From an uncultured Colwellia sp. (lineage in GTDB: Bacteria; Pseudomonadota; Gammaproteobacteria; Enterobacterales; Alteromonadaceae), in the NCBI GenBank assembly GCA_913058245.1, contig CAJXQJ010000004.1, forward strand, positions 124,001 to 188,000: DNA of 64,000 nucleotides. The letters run 5' to 3'. Position numbers and translations under genes: made by a program. This document shows, piece by piece, positions 45,470 through 55,155 of this stretch. Every line of letters begins with the position of its first letter. Position 1 is the first letter of the stretch. A model generated the notes under the pieces. It was not told the origin of the DNA. It worked only from the letters and a program-made list of their open reading frames with translations, and ran no database searches.

Positions 45470-45937
45470 ATGAAGATATTTGGTTTTCCTTCTCCTGATA
45501 AAATAAAAGAAGTTTTAGACAGGAAAGACAGTAACTTAAATGTATTCGATACACCAAAAGAACCAGTAATGAGTCAGCTCGTTACAAGTTCAAGTAAGAA
45601 AAAAAGTGGTTGGTTTAAGTCACTCAAAAACAAGACCCGTGTTCGTCTTTATGAGTATTTAATGCTCTCTGTTGATATAACAGAGCCATTAGGTGTTCAA
45701 GGAATACGAGAACGAGGCTCAGGCTCTATATCAGTAGCTTCGTTTTTTACACTTTTCGATAAGATCGTTGAGCGCCAACAGGCAATCAATAATCCACATC
45801 GAAATATTATTGAGATTGTACCTTGTGAAACAGGGACTGTAAGAACAAAGTACATTTTAACTAAGTACGGTAGAAAAGTTGTTTTTAGGATTTTGAAACT
45901 AGGATTAAATCCAAAACCATCTTCTCTATCAAAGTAA
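45470..45937 (+). CDS. Hypothetical protein, first of three orphan genes
   Basis: A 155-residue protein with a Ser/Lys-rich linker (residues 40-50), then a globular, basic domain with FTLFDKIVERQQAI and TVRTKYILTKYGRKVVFRIL. The ribosome site is AGGAG with good spacing. No family recognised. It sits beyond the tRNA fragment, in a three-gene block on the plus strand that ends in a strong terminator; a small replicon or satellite origin is conceivable. Confidence 0.6.
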   Translation: MKIFGFPSPDKIKEVLDRKDSNLNVFDTPKEPVMSQLVTSSSKKKSGWFKSLKNKTRVRLYEYLMLSVDITEPLGVQGIRERGSGSISVASFFTLFDKIVERQQAINNPHRNIIEIVPCETGTVRTKYILTKYGRKVVFRILKLGLNPKPSSLSK

Positions 45938-46005
45938 TTATTTGACCGCCTAAACTGTGCAGGGTGTTCACCAAGTCAAATAATTGAAGATAAATAGGAA
46001 TTGAT

Positions 46006-46587
46006 ATGATGAATAAAAATGTTAATGAACAATCTGAATGTATATTTTCAGATACTTCAAGACTGCATCAAAATGATTTTCTTCTATTGGATGAAATAAC
46101 TTATCAGCATAGAGATAATGTTTTTGTGCAACTTGATAACGTTCTCCAAACACAAAAGAAATATCTCTATAAAATATTTGATGATTACTACTCGAAAGAG
46201 AAAGAGAAGTATTCTTTTATCTACTCAAATTGTGGGTGGCATAATAGAGATTACTTTACAGACTTATTAAGAGTTATTTTAAGTGAATTTATTCTTAAGA
46301 AATCAAACTACATGTTTTTCTTTAAAAGGATTAACAATAAAACAAATATGATTATCAAAAGACTAACAAATTTACTAAATCATAAAATTCAAGAGAAAAA
46401 GCTTTACTCTTTTAAGACTAAGCAATCATTCGATACAGAAGAAAACAGTGAAATAACAAATGGAGTTCCTAGAATAGGAATGAAAGGACTCTATTTGTTT
46501 CCTAGTGATTTCACTCATTCTTTCGTAAGAATTGTTATGGGAAATAAACAAAACCAACCTTTCAAGGAGGAATTGTTATGTTGTTAA
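46006..46587 (+). CDS. Hypothetical protein, second orphan gene
   Basis: A 193-residue soluble protein rich in Lys, Asn, Phe and Tyr, mostly helical, for example NMIIKRLTNLLNHKIQEKKL. AGGAATTGAT precedes the paired ATGs. Its 3' end overlaps the next gene by 10 bp (CTTCAAGGAGG near the end supplies that gene's ribosome site). No motif recognised. Confidence 0.6.
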   Translation: MMNKNVNEQSECIFSDTSRLHQNDFLLLDEITYQHRDNVFVQLDNVLQTQKKYLYKIFDDYYSKEKEKYSFIYSNCGWHNRDYFTDLLRVILSEFILKKSNYMFFFKRINNKTNMIIKRLTNLLNHKIQEKKLYSFKTKQSFDTEENSEITNGVPRIGMKGLYLFPSDFTHSFVRIVMGNKQNQPFKEELLCC

Positions 46588-46835
46588 TAACTTTCAATAA
46601 AATCATTGAGGAGTTTTTTTCTATAGTGATTAAGACTTCTGTCTATTTCGTATTTGATAAAGGAGAAGAAGTTTCTTTCTTAGGTCAGGTGATCCATGCA
46701 AGAAATGAACTGTCCCAAATATGGATATCTGAAATGCTGACAATTGAAAGCATTTTCGATAAATCTATATTTGTATGTTCTAGGTATAAAGAGAATCTAT
46801 ACTTTAAACATAAAAATTTTGACCTTCCAGTCTAG
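46578..46835 (+). CDS. Hypothetical small protein, third orphan gene
   Basis: An 85-residue protein starting inside the preceding gene, with AAGGAGG eight bases upstream. The first 30 residues are hydrophobic and aromatic (NKIIEEFFSIVIKTSVYFVF) but not a clear membrane helix. No family recognised. A strong hairpin terminator follows 9 bp after the stop. Confidence 0.55.
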   Translation: MLLITFNKIIEEFFSIVIKTSVYFVFDKGEEVSFLGQVIHARNELSQIWISEMLTIESIFDKSIFVCSRYKENLYFKHKNFDLPV

Positions 46836-46843
46836 TTAAATCC

Positions 46844-46884
46844 ACCCGATTAAAAGTGAGGCAGCATCACTTTTAATCGGGTTT
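46844..46884 (+). terminator. Rho-independent terminator after orphan genes
   Basis: ACCCGATTAAAAGTGA / TCACTTTTAATCGGGT, a sixteen-base perfect stem (46844-46859, 46866-46881) with a six-base loop, followed by TTATTATT. Confidence 0.88.
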
Positions 46885-46888
46885 ATTA

Positions 46889-47017
46889 TTACCCCACTAT
46901 AAAAAGCTCTTTTGATATAGAAATAATCTCTAATAACACATAGATTAGCCCAGCTATTTCGGCTATTTTTACTATACGATTTTGTTCATTAAATTTTTTC
47001 AAAATTTCACCATCCAT
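46889..47017 (-). CDS. Possible 42-residue membrane-associated protein
   Basis: From ATG 47017 the frame reads MDGEILKKFNEQNRIVKIAE and then a hydrophobic stretch (IAGLIYVLLEIISI) ending ELFIVG. It could be a one-segment small protein of the toxin class. No ribosome site is evident. Low confidence. Confidence 0.25.
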   Translation of the reverse strand: MDGEILKKFNEQNRIVKIAEIAGLIYVLLEIISISKELFIVG

Positions 47018-47105
47018 ATTAATGTTCACAACACCATGGTAATAATTTGAAATTTATTGTGTATCCGATTCTCGTTTCTAAAATGATTAAAAAAAACAGC
47101 CACTT

Positions 47106-47411
47106 CTATCCAATTAAAAAATTAACATCACAAATTTGTCTTTTTAGTGTTTTTAAAGAAATTGATAAATACCTTTGCGTAGTAGATATGTTTGAGTGGC
47201 CTAGTACTTCTTTAATAGTAAAAAGATTAACTTCTGCTTCAATCGCCATTCTTGCAAAAGTATGTCTCAACATATGTGGCGAAAAATACACTCATGTGGC
47301 TTTTCTTATTTTCTCACAAATATGAGCAATACTTTTCACTTCCAAGGCTGTCAAACTCATATTATTAATCTCATCAGGGGTATCAAAGTGGGGTGCACAC
47401 CTAATTAAAGA
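47106..47411 (-). pseudogene. C-terminal fragment of a second tyrosine recombinase, with one in-frame TGA
   Basis: The frame is open from 47411 to 47106 apart from a TGA at 47292-47294. It encodes TPDEINNMSLTALEVKS, KIRKAT*VYFSPHMLRHTFA, KEVLGHSNISTTQRYLSIS and ends NFLIG. HxLRH, GHS and the Tyr nucleophile are all present. The TGA again replaces the Gly that relatives have before (V/I)xFSPHMLRHTF. The N-terminal two-thirds are missing, cut next to the left-end motif copy at 47439. It is not the same gene as 44152-45045. Confidence 0.8.
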
Positions 47412-47457
47412 CTAAAAAATATCAACATGCAAGTGGGTGATACCCCACTTTATACCC
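47386..47457. repeat. Junction E: left-end motif beside resident groL
   Basis: GATACCCCACTTTATACCC (47439-47457) matches the left-end box of junctions B, C and D. Its inverted partner GTATCAAAGTGGGGT begins 47386 inside the recombinase fragment. ACATGCAAGTGGGTGA before it corresponds to the ACATGGGA box. It lies 132 bp from the groL stop and may be the remnant left end of the youngest element. Confidence 0.65.
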
Positions 47458-47518
47458 TTGAAACTTTGAAACTTCATGAATTATTATGAAACAAACTGAA
47501 CAGCTTAATAAAAATAAA

Positions 47519-47550
47519 AACCCCGTAAAACATAGCTTTACGGGGCTTTT
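47519..47550. terminator. groL terminator
   Basis: CCCCGTAAA (47521-47529) pairs with TTTACGGGG (47537-47545), with an A-rich left flank that is a T run on the minus strand. It differs completely from the GCCCGAATA hairpin next to the displaced groL tails, as expected if each element brings its own groL 3' end. Confidence 0.82.
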
Positions 47551-47588
47551 GAAACGTTATGAGTTTCTATGAAATCATAGAGGGATGA

Positions 47589-49256
<1,668 letters not shown>

Positions 49257-49316
49257 TTAAAATCTGTCTTTGCACCGATAGTTATCAATACAATAAAATG
49301 AGTTGGAAATAATTAA

Positions 49317-49607
49317 TTATTCTACAATGGCTAAAATGTCAGATTCTGACAAGATAAGTACTTCTTCACCGTCAATTTTTTCAGTTTTCATGCCGTAACC
49401 TTCGCTGAAGATCACTTGATCGCCAATTTTTACATCTAACGCTCGCACGTCACCGTTTTCTAGAATTCGGCCCTTGCCTACAGCAACTACTTCACCACGT
49501 GTTGACTTTTCAGCCGCACTGCCAGTTAATACAATACCGCCAGCAGACTTAGATTCAACTTCTTTACGTTTGATGATCACACGATCGTGTAATGGACGAA
49601 TACTCAT
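49317..49607 (-). CDS. groS: Co-chaperonin GroES
   Basis: A 96-residue co-chaperonin, full length, starting [16 protein letters not shown] with the mobile loop [21 protein letters not shown] and the C-terminal [16 protein letters not shown]. It caps the GroEL ring. AGGAGAAAGAA precedes the ATG. It is the first gene of the groESL operon, 72 bp before groL, and is preceded by a heat-shock promoter. Confidence 0.98.
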   Translation of the reverse strand: MSIRPLHDRVIIKRKEVESKSAGGIVLTGSAAEKSTRGEVVAVGKGRILENGDVRALDVKIGDQVIFSEGYGMKTEKIDGEEVLILSESDILAIVE

Positions 49608-49668
49608 TTCTTTCTCCTGAGATGTTCTATTTAATAAAAAATAAAGGATTTTAATTTTGTTGATTCAG

Positions 49669-49696
49669 AGATGGGGATTAAATAAAACTTCACAAG
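49669..49696 (-). promoter_or_regulatory. Sigma-32 heat-shock promoter of groESL
   Basis: On the minus strand CTTGTG (49696-49691), 14 bp, then CCCCATCT (49676-49669). This fits the sigma-32 pattern CTTGAA-N13/15-CCCCATNT, about 60 bp before groS. Confidence 0.75.
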
Positions 49697-49713
49697 CCCA
49701 CCTTGAAATTTTT

Positions 49714-50217
49714 TTAATCTTTACGTTCGAACTCACCATCTAAAGTTTGGCCTTTATGAGGTGATTGAATGCTTTCGTTAAATGGATTTTCTTGTTGTGA
49801 CGAAAAATCATTATGTTGCTGGTGTTGACCGTGAAATTGAAAGTGTTGGCTATGGCCACCACTATTTTTCATTTGCGTTTTTACACTAGCAACAATAGCG
49901 TTTCTCACATTAGGGATTAATAAACTTAAACCAAAAAAGTCAGTAACAAAGCCAGGTGTTACTAAAAACACACCAGCAACGAGCAACATCAAGCCAGTGA
50001 CAATTTCATCCGACGGCATTTGTCCTTGTGCCATTTTAGTTTGTACAGAATTTAACGTTGATAGCCCTTGTTGGCGAACATATTTAGCCCCTAACCAAGC
50101 CGTAAAAATTACAATGGCAATTGTTGGCCAAACACCTAACACAGCGCCAACTTGCATTAAAACAGAAATCTCTATAATTGGAATAATAATAAAAAGTACA
50201 AATAAAAGACGAAACAT
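49714..50217 (-). CDS. fxsA: FxsA family membrane protein
   Basis: A 167-residue inner-membrane protein with two to four hydrophobic segments (LLFVLFIIIPIIEISVLM, VWPTIAIVIFTAWLGA, GLMLLVAGVFLVTPGF) and a His/Gln-rich cytoplasmic tail ending DGEFERKD, as in E. coli FxsA, whose overproduction relieves F exclusion of phage T7. The ATG at 50217 has GGGAG five bases upstream. It lies directly upstream of groES, a conserved arrangement. Confidence 0.92.
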   Translation of the reverse strand: MFRLLFVLFIIIPIIEISVLMQVGAVLGVWPTIAIVIFTAWLGAKYVRQQGLSTLNSVQTKMAQGQMPSDEIVTGLMLLVAGVFLVTPGFVTDFFGLSLLIPNVRNAIVASVKTQMKNSGGHSQHFQFHGQHQQHNDFSSQQENPFNESIQSPHKGQTLDGEFERKD

Positions 50218-50456
50218 AATGGCTCCCAATAATCTTTAATGAAACTAATATGGGGCTTAACGGGTCTTTTTCAACCGAACAAGCTTTTTTGCTAGTGACT
50301 ATTTAGCTCGAGGCTACGGTACAAAACACAATGAGATATATTTACTCCTTGAAAAAGAATAGCGTAAACTTACTTAGTTGAGAAAATACGCGGTATATTA
50401 TTTGTTCAATTAAATTATATTGCGACAGATTAAGTTTTTATTAAGGCCTTTTGATA

Positions 50457-50768
50457 ATGTATCAAGTAACGTTATGCACATGCCCAACAATGGTTATCGC
50501 ACAAAACATTGCCGAGCAACTAGTTACCGAAAAGCTTGCCGCTTGTGTCAATATTTTACCGAACATTAGCTCGGTATACCGTTGGCAAGGAAATATAGTG
50601 AGTGATACGGAAATACAGTTATTCATCAAAAGTAAGATAGAATGTTTTGATTTGCTTAATGATAGAATTAAGCAGTTGCATCCGTACGACACTCCTGAAG
50701 TTATCGCCTTGAACATCCAGCAAGGTGATCACCAATATTTAAACTGGATCAATGAGTCTTTAAAATAA
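50457..50768 (+). CDS. cutA: CutA-like divalent-cation tolerance protein
   Basis: A 103-residue CutA1 trimer-forming protein: MYQVTLCTCPTM, LAACVNILPNISSVYRWQGN and the C-terminal HPYDTPEVIAL are family hallmarks. The cytoplasmic role is unsettled; it was linked to copper tolerance in E. coli through the neighbouring dsbD. The ATG at 50457 is chosen over a TTG two codons earlier. The gene is 5 bp upstream of dsbD and co-transcribed. Confidence 0.94.
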   Translation: MYQVTLCTCPTMVIAQNIAEQLVTEKLAACVNILPNISSVYRWQGNIVSDTEIQLFIKSKIECFDLLNDRIKQLHPYDTPEVIALNIQQGDHQYLNWINESLK

Positions 50769-50773
50769 CGGTT

Positions 50774-52612
50774 ATGAAAAAAGTTGTTGCTGTTTTTTGG
50801 TTAATACTAACCTGTTTTACATTTGCAAATGCGCCGGTAACCTATGCGCAAGATTCAATTTTTAATACTCCAGCGTCATTGTTTAGTAATGATGATGAGT
50901 TTTTAAAAGTTGACGAAGCTTTTATTTTTGATTTCCATCAGCAAAAGAATAAACTACAAATTAGCTTTAATATTGCAGATGACTACTACCTTTATCGTCA
51001 CCAATTCAAATTTACCACTAAGAATGCCACGATAGTACCTGTAAACTTGCCTGCTGGTGAGCACCATGAAGATGAATTTTTTGGTGTTCAACAAATATTT
51101 ACTGGTCAGCTTGCTTTTACCGTAGATATTCAAGAAGCATTAGACAACGCTAGCATTACAATTCGCTATCAAGGCTGCGCCAAGAAAGGCTTATGTTACC
51201 CACCAACGAAAAAAACGATTGATTTAAGTGAGGTAGTTTTAACAGACAGCGATGCTGCAAATGTACTAAGTGCGCTTGAAGCATCTAACGAAAATAATAA
51301 TGCAGCCGTAGAAAGTAATACTGATAATGCCAGTAGCAGTGAGCAACACCAACTAGCAGATATGCTAAAAGGGGACAACGTTTGGTTAACCCTAGCGGCC
51401 TTTTTTATTGGTGGTTTATTACTGTCTTTCACTCCTTGTGTATTCCCAATGTACCCTATTTTAACGGGCATCATTGTTGGTCAGGGAGATAAGTTATCAA
51501 CCAAAAAAGCCTTCACCTTGTCGTTCTTCTATGTTCAAGGTATGGCAGTAACTTATACGTTACTTGGTATTGTCGTTGCTATCGCGGGCGCTCAATTTCA
51601 AGCAATGTTTCAGCACCCGGTTGTACTGATTGCCCTAAGCGTATTGTTTATCTTTTTAGCCTTATCTATGTTTGGTGTTTTTAATTTAGCCCTACCAAGC
51701 AGCTGGCAGAACAAGCTGAATAACGTCAGTAGCAGCCAGAAAGGTGGTTCATATGTAGGTGTGTTAGTTATGGGAGCTATTTCAGGTTTAGTTGCGTCAC
51801 CTTGTACGACTGCACCATTAACTGGCGCCTTATTATATATTTCTCAATCGGGTGATATTGCATTAGGTGCGTCGGCTTTATATGCCTTAAGTTTAGGTAT
51901 GGGATTACCACTACTAATATTAGGTAGTTCTGGTGGCAAGTTATTACCAAAAGCTGGCAACTGGATGAATGTTATTAAAAACATTTTCGGTTTGTTATTA
52001 CTAGCTGTGCCTATTTTCTTGCTAGAGCGCTTCTTACCTATGTTAGCAATCGAAATTATGTGGTCGGTATTAATTTTAGCGACAGCAGGTTACTTCTACA
52101 CCGTTAATCAGGAGTCATCAAAAACATTTGGTTTCGGTTTACGTAGCATTTTAATTTTCTTAATTTTCTTTATCGGTGCTAATAAAGCGTATCAATTAGT
52201 ATATCCAACAGCCCAAGTTTCTGCGCCACAGCAAAGCCAACAACATGGCTTTGAACACGTTAAAAACCTTAGCGAAATGAACCAAGCTATTGCCAAAGCA
52301 AATGCCGAAGGAAAAACAGTTATGGTTGATCTGTATGCAGATTGGTGTGTCGCCTGTAAAGAGTTTGAAGAGTACACCTTCTTTGAGCCGAACGTACAAC
52401 AAGCATTGTCAAACTCAGTGCTATTACAGATTGATCTGACAGATACTGGCTCAAAAGACAGCGTAGAGCTAATGTCACACTTTGAAGTATTTGGCTTACC
52501 ATCAATCTTGTTCTTTGATAAAACAGGTCAAGAGCTAGTGCAGCGCCGTGTTACTGGCTTTATGGCAGCTGACGAGTTCTCTGCACACGTTAATAAAACC
52601 TTCGCAAACTAA
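50774..52612 (+). CDS. dsbD: Thiol:disulfide interchange protein DsbD
   Basis: A 612-residue inner-membrane reductant conduit. After a signal peptide comes the periplasmic alpha domain with CAKKGLC (near residue 136), then eight membrane segments with the redox Cys in FTPCVFPM and ASPCTTAP, then a C-terminal thioredoxin-like gamma domain with YADWCVACKEFE (near 523). It passes electrons from cytoplasmic thioredoxin to DsbC/DsbG and cytochrome c maturation. The order cutA-dsbD is as in E. coli. Confidence 0.96.
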   Translation: MKKVVAVFWLILTCFTFANAPVTYAQDSIFNTPASLFSNDDEFLKVDEAFIFDFHQQKNKLQISFNIADDYYLYRHQFKFTTKNATIVPVNLPAGEHHEDEFFGVQQIFTGQLAFTVDIQEALDNASITIRYQGCAKKGLCYPPTKKTIDLSEVVLTDSDAANVLSALEASNENNNAAVESNTDNASSSEQHQLADMLKGDNVWLTLAAFFIGGLLLSFTPCVFPMYPILTGIIVGQGDKLSTKKAFTLSFFYVQGMAVTYTLLGIVVAIAGAQFQAMFQHPVVLIALSVLFIFLALSMFGVFNLALPSSWQNKLNNVSSSQKGGSYVGVLVMGAISGLVASPCTTAPLTGALLYISQSGDIALGASALYALSLGMGLPLLILGSSGGKLLPKAGNWMNVIKNIFGLLLLAVPIFLLERFLPMLAIEIMWSVLILATAGYFYTVNQESSKTFGFGLRSILIFLIFFIGANKAYQLVYPTAQVSAPQQSQQHGFEHVKNLSEMNQAIAKANAEGKTVMVDLYADWCVACKEFEEYTFFEPNVQQALSNSVLLQIDLTDTGSKDSVELMSHFEVFGLPSILFFDKTGQELVQRRVTGFMAADEFSAHVNKTFAN

Positions 52613-52629
52613 CCTAGTTTACAAAGCAT

Positions 52630-52656
52630 AAAAAAAGCGCCTTAGGCGCTTTTTTT
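52630..52656. terminator. Bidirectional terminator between dsbD and GGDEF/EAL gene
   Basis: AAAAAGCGCC / GGCGCTTTTT stem with a TTA loop, with A and T flanks. Confidence 0.9.
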
Positions 52657-52702
52657 ATTTAATATATTGCTTATTAGTATTATAGAGCATAAATAACTGC
52701 AG

Positions 52703-55153
52703 CTAACTTGTCGTCAATTCAGAGCTAGCAAACACCTTCCATTTACCATCAATAATTTGTCTGCTAATAAAATTAAATAGATCAGTTTCAGGTATTGGCT
52801 TAGAAAAGTAATAGCCCTGAATAAGATCACAATCATTGTCTGTTAAGCTACGTAATTGTGCTTTTGTTTCAACGCCCTCAGCAATTACCGTTAATCCTAA
52901 ATTTTTCACCATTGCAATTGTTGACATTATAATTTGAAAATCAGCATGATTTTCTAACATGCCAAAGACAAAACTCTTATCAATTTTAATAACATCTACA
53001 GGCATACGTTTTAAATAAGCCAATGAAGAATATCCGGTTCCAAAATCATCAATAGCGAAGCTAAAACCAAGCTTGCGCACAGCATCCATAGTATCAATTG
53101 CTTTATCTATATCTTTTACTAATGTTTGCTCCGTTAACTCAAGCTCGAAGTTTTTAGCAGGTAAGCCAAACTCTTCTAATAAGTCTTCCAAATACATTAA
53201 TAAATTAACATCAGCAAACTGAGCTGCAGATAAATTAATGGCAATAATTACATCAGGTAAACCAATATCTTTCATGCTACTCGAAATTTCAAAGCATCGA
53301 CGTATTACCCAGTAACCAAGGGCAATCATATGTTCTGAGTTTTCCAAAATAGGAATAAAGTCATCTGGTGATACAAGCCCCCTTTCAGGGTGCTGCCAAC
53401 GAAGTAACGCTTCAAAGCCATGTAATTTATTTGTTTTCGCCGCTAATTGTGGCTGTAAGCTTAAGCTAAACTGCCCTTTGGCAAGTGCTTGTTTTACTTC
53501 ACTTTCCATCATCACACGTTGGGCGACGCGCTGAAACATTCCTCCCTGATAAACAAAGTATTGATCGCCACCATTCCCTTTTGCCTCATACATGGCAATA
53601 TCAGCATGACTAATAAGCTCACTCGCTTGTACCAGTTCACCTTCCGTCATGGCAATACCAATACTGCAAGTAACATAAAATAAGCTACTATCAATTTTGA
53701 TTGGCAATTGAAAACTTTTTAGAATGGCATTAGCAATCTTTTCTGCATAATCGATGGATGTATTTTCATTAAGCAATATAAGAAATTCATCACCACCAAA
53801 GCGACAAACAATATCTGAACTCGCCACACTTAAGTTTATGCGATTAGCCGCTTCTATTAGCAACTTATCACCTTCACCATGACCATGGGTATCATTAACC
53901 TTTTTAAAGTCATCTAAATCTAAAAACAGCACAGCAACATCGTCACTTTGACGGCTAGAGTTACTCAAAGCCTTACGTAATTGATAGTTAAGCATATTTC
54001 GATTTGGCAGACCGGTTAACAGGTCGTACATCGCAATATTCTCAAGCTCTTGCGTTTTTTGAGTAACTTCAATATTTAATTGTTCAAGTTCATAACTTAA
54101 ATCTTTTGTCGCGTTTACCAAAACATCTATTTCATCAGGAAATACTTTTGATTTGCTAATTTCAACTTTTCGAAACTGCTCAAATTCTTTTTTGGCTAAC
54201 AAAGGTAAAATATCAGACAGTACCAATAACCTTTTAGTAAAAGGCCCTGCAACAAAGTGGACTAAAAAGGCAATAACAACAAGAATCGCGATAGCAGAAA
54301 ATACAAACTGAAGTCGATAAGCTTGATATTTTTCAGTAAAAGGACTGACATCATCAACCTGTGCCATGTAAAAATTCTGCGTCTTTGATGCTGCCAAAGA
54401 TAGCAAATTTATCAAATAGCTTTTATCTTGATATTCTATTTGCAGACCTTCATTCTTAACACTTAGTAACGAAGTTTGAGATTTTTCCCCCATAAACAAT
54501 CCATTCATTAATCTAGGGGCGGACGATGTTATTAACTGAGCATCAGCCAGTTTAGTTTGATCCGATTTATTAAAAGTAACAATCGCTACTTGATTTTCTA
54601 GCGCTTGATTAATAGCAAAAATAACATCAACAAATGACACCGCCATAGTGACAATAGCCATATCACCTTTTGCATTCAAAATTGGCGTAGAAATCAATTG
54701 CACGCATGATTGTATACAGCTTAGTTGATAATCTGGTGCACTAGTTTTCCTCACTCGCTCAAGGCTTGCTAAAACATCAGAAGACATCGACGACGACTTA
54801 AATATCGGTTGTAAGGACTCTGTTACCAGCCATAAAGATTCAACATTTTGGTTAATCTGTAAAGCATCAAATTGCTGTTCTAGAGCATTTGCTACTTGAT
54901 AAAAGTCGACCTGTTCTTTTAAGCCAATAATATCAGTAAAAGATTCAAGCCAACTACCAACCTGCTCTCGAACAATACGACTTTGCAAATCAAATTGTGC
55001 CTGGCCTTGCCGTAACTTGTTTTCTTGGTATTGCTCAAACTCCTGATCAAGTCGTGAAATAGATAACATCGAAATTGCAAGGCTCAGCAACATCAATGCG
55101 CTAACAACAAGAATGAAGAACTTAATTGATACACTAACGAAACGAAATTTCAT
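52703..55153 (-). CDS. GGDEF-EAL cyclic-di-GMP signalling protein
   Basis: A protein of about 816 residues. Two membrane helices (FFILVVSALMLLSLAI near 10-30 and FSAIAILVVIAFLVHF near 290) enclose a periplasmic sensor of about 250 residues with a CIQSC pair. A GGDEF domain with intact RFGGDEF follows, then an EAL domain with EALLRW, NLSAAQF, ELTEQTL, DDFGTGYSSL and VIKIDKSF, so both activities look possible. The ATG at 55153 is used; the upstream extension overlaps the porin gene. It is the last gene of a binding protein - porin - c-di-GMP operon, suggesting ligand-responsive signalling. Confidence 0.92.
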   Translation of the reverse strand: MKFRFVSVSIKFFILVVSALMLLSLAISMLSISRLDQEFEQYQENKLRQGQAQFDLQSRIVREQVGSWLESFTDIIGLKEQVDFYQVANALEQQFDALQINQNVESLWLVTESLQPIFKSSSMSSDVLASLERVRKTSAPDYQLSCIQSCVQLISTPILNAKGDMAIVTMAVSFVDVIFAINQALENQVAIVTFNKSDQTKLADAQLITSSAPRLMNGLFMGEKSQTSLLSVKNEGLQIEYQDKSYLINLLSLAASKTQNFYMAQVDDVSPFTEKYQAYRLQFVFSAIAILVVIAFLVHFVAGPFTKRLLVLSDILPLLAKKEFEQFRKVEISKSKVFPDEIDVLVNATKDLSYELEQLNIEVTQKTQELENIAMYDLLTGLPNRNMLNYQLRKALSNSSRQSDDVAVLFLDLDDFKKVNDTHGHGEGDKLLIEAANRINLSVASSDIVCRFGGDEFLILLNENTSIDYAEKIANAILKSFQLPIKIDSSLFYVTCSIGIAMTEGELVQASELISHADIAMYEAKGNGGDQYFVYQGGMFQRVAQRVMMESEVKQALAKGQFSLSLQPQLAAKTNKLHGFEALLRWQHPERGLVSPDDFIPILENSEHMIALGYWVIRRCFEISSSMKDIGLPDVIIAINLSAAQFADVNLLMYLEDLLEEFGLPAKNFELELTEQTLVKDIDKAIDTMDAVRKLGFSFAIDDFGTGYSSLAYLKRMPVDVIKIDKSFVFGMLENHADFQIIMSTIAMVKNLGLTVIAEGVETKAQLRSLTDNDCDLIQGYYFSKPIPETDLFNFISRQIIDGKWKVFASSELTTS

Positions 55154-55155
55154 AG

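Larger units (their letters stand above)
28199..47545. mobile_element. Composite genomic island inserted at the 3' end of groL
   Basis: About 19 kb of AT-rich cargo separates PhoX from resident groL. It is divided by recurring junctions (28.2, 31.0, 33.9, 37.3 and 47.4 kb). Each of the first four consists of a hairpin, a groL-tail remnant and a left-end box. The modules are about 2.8, 2.9, 3.4 and 10 kb. Only the last, nearest groL, holds recombinase genes, and both are interrupted. The pattern matches serial site-specific integration with accretion of elements that keep their att sites but no integrase. Boundaries are approximate. Confidence 0.75.
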
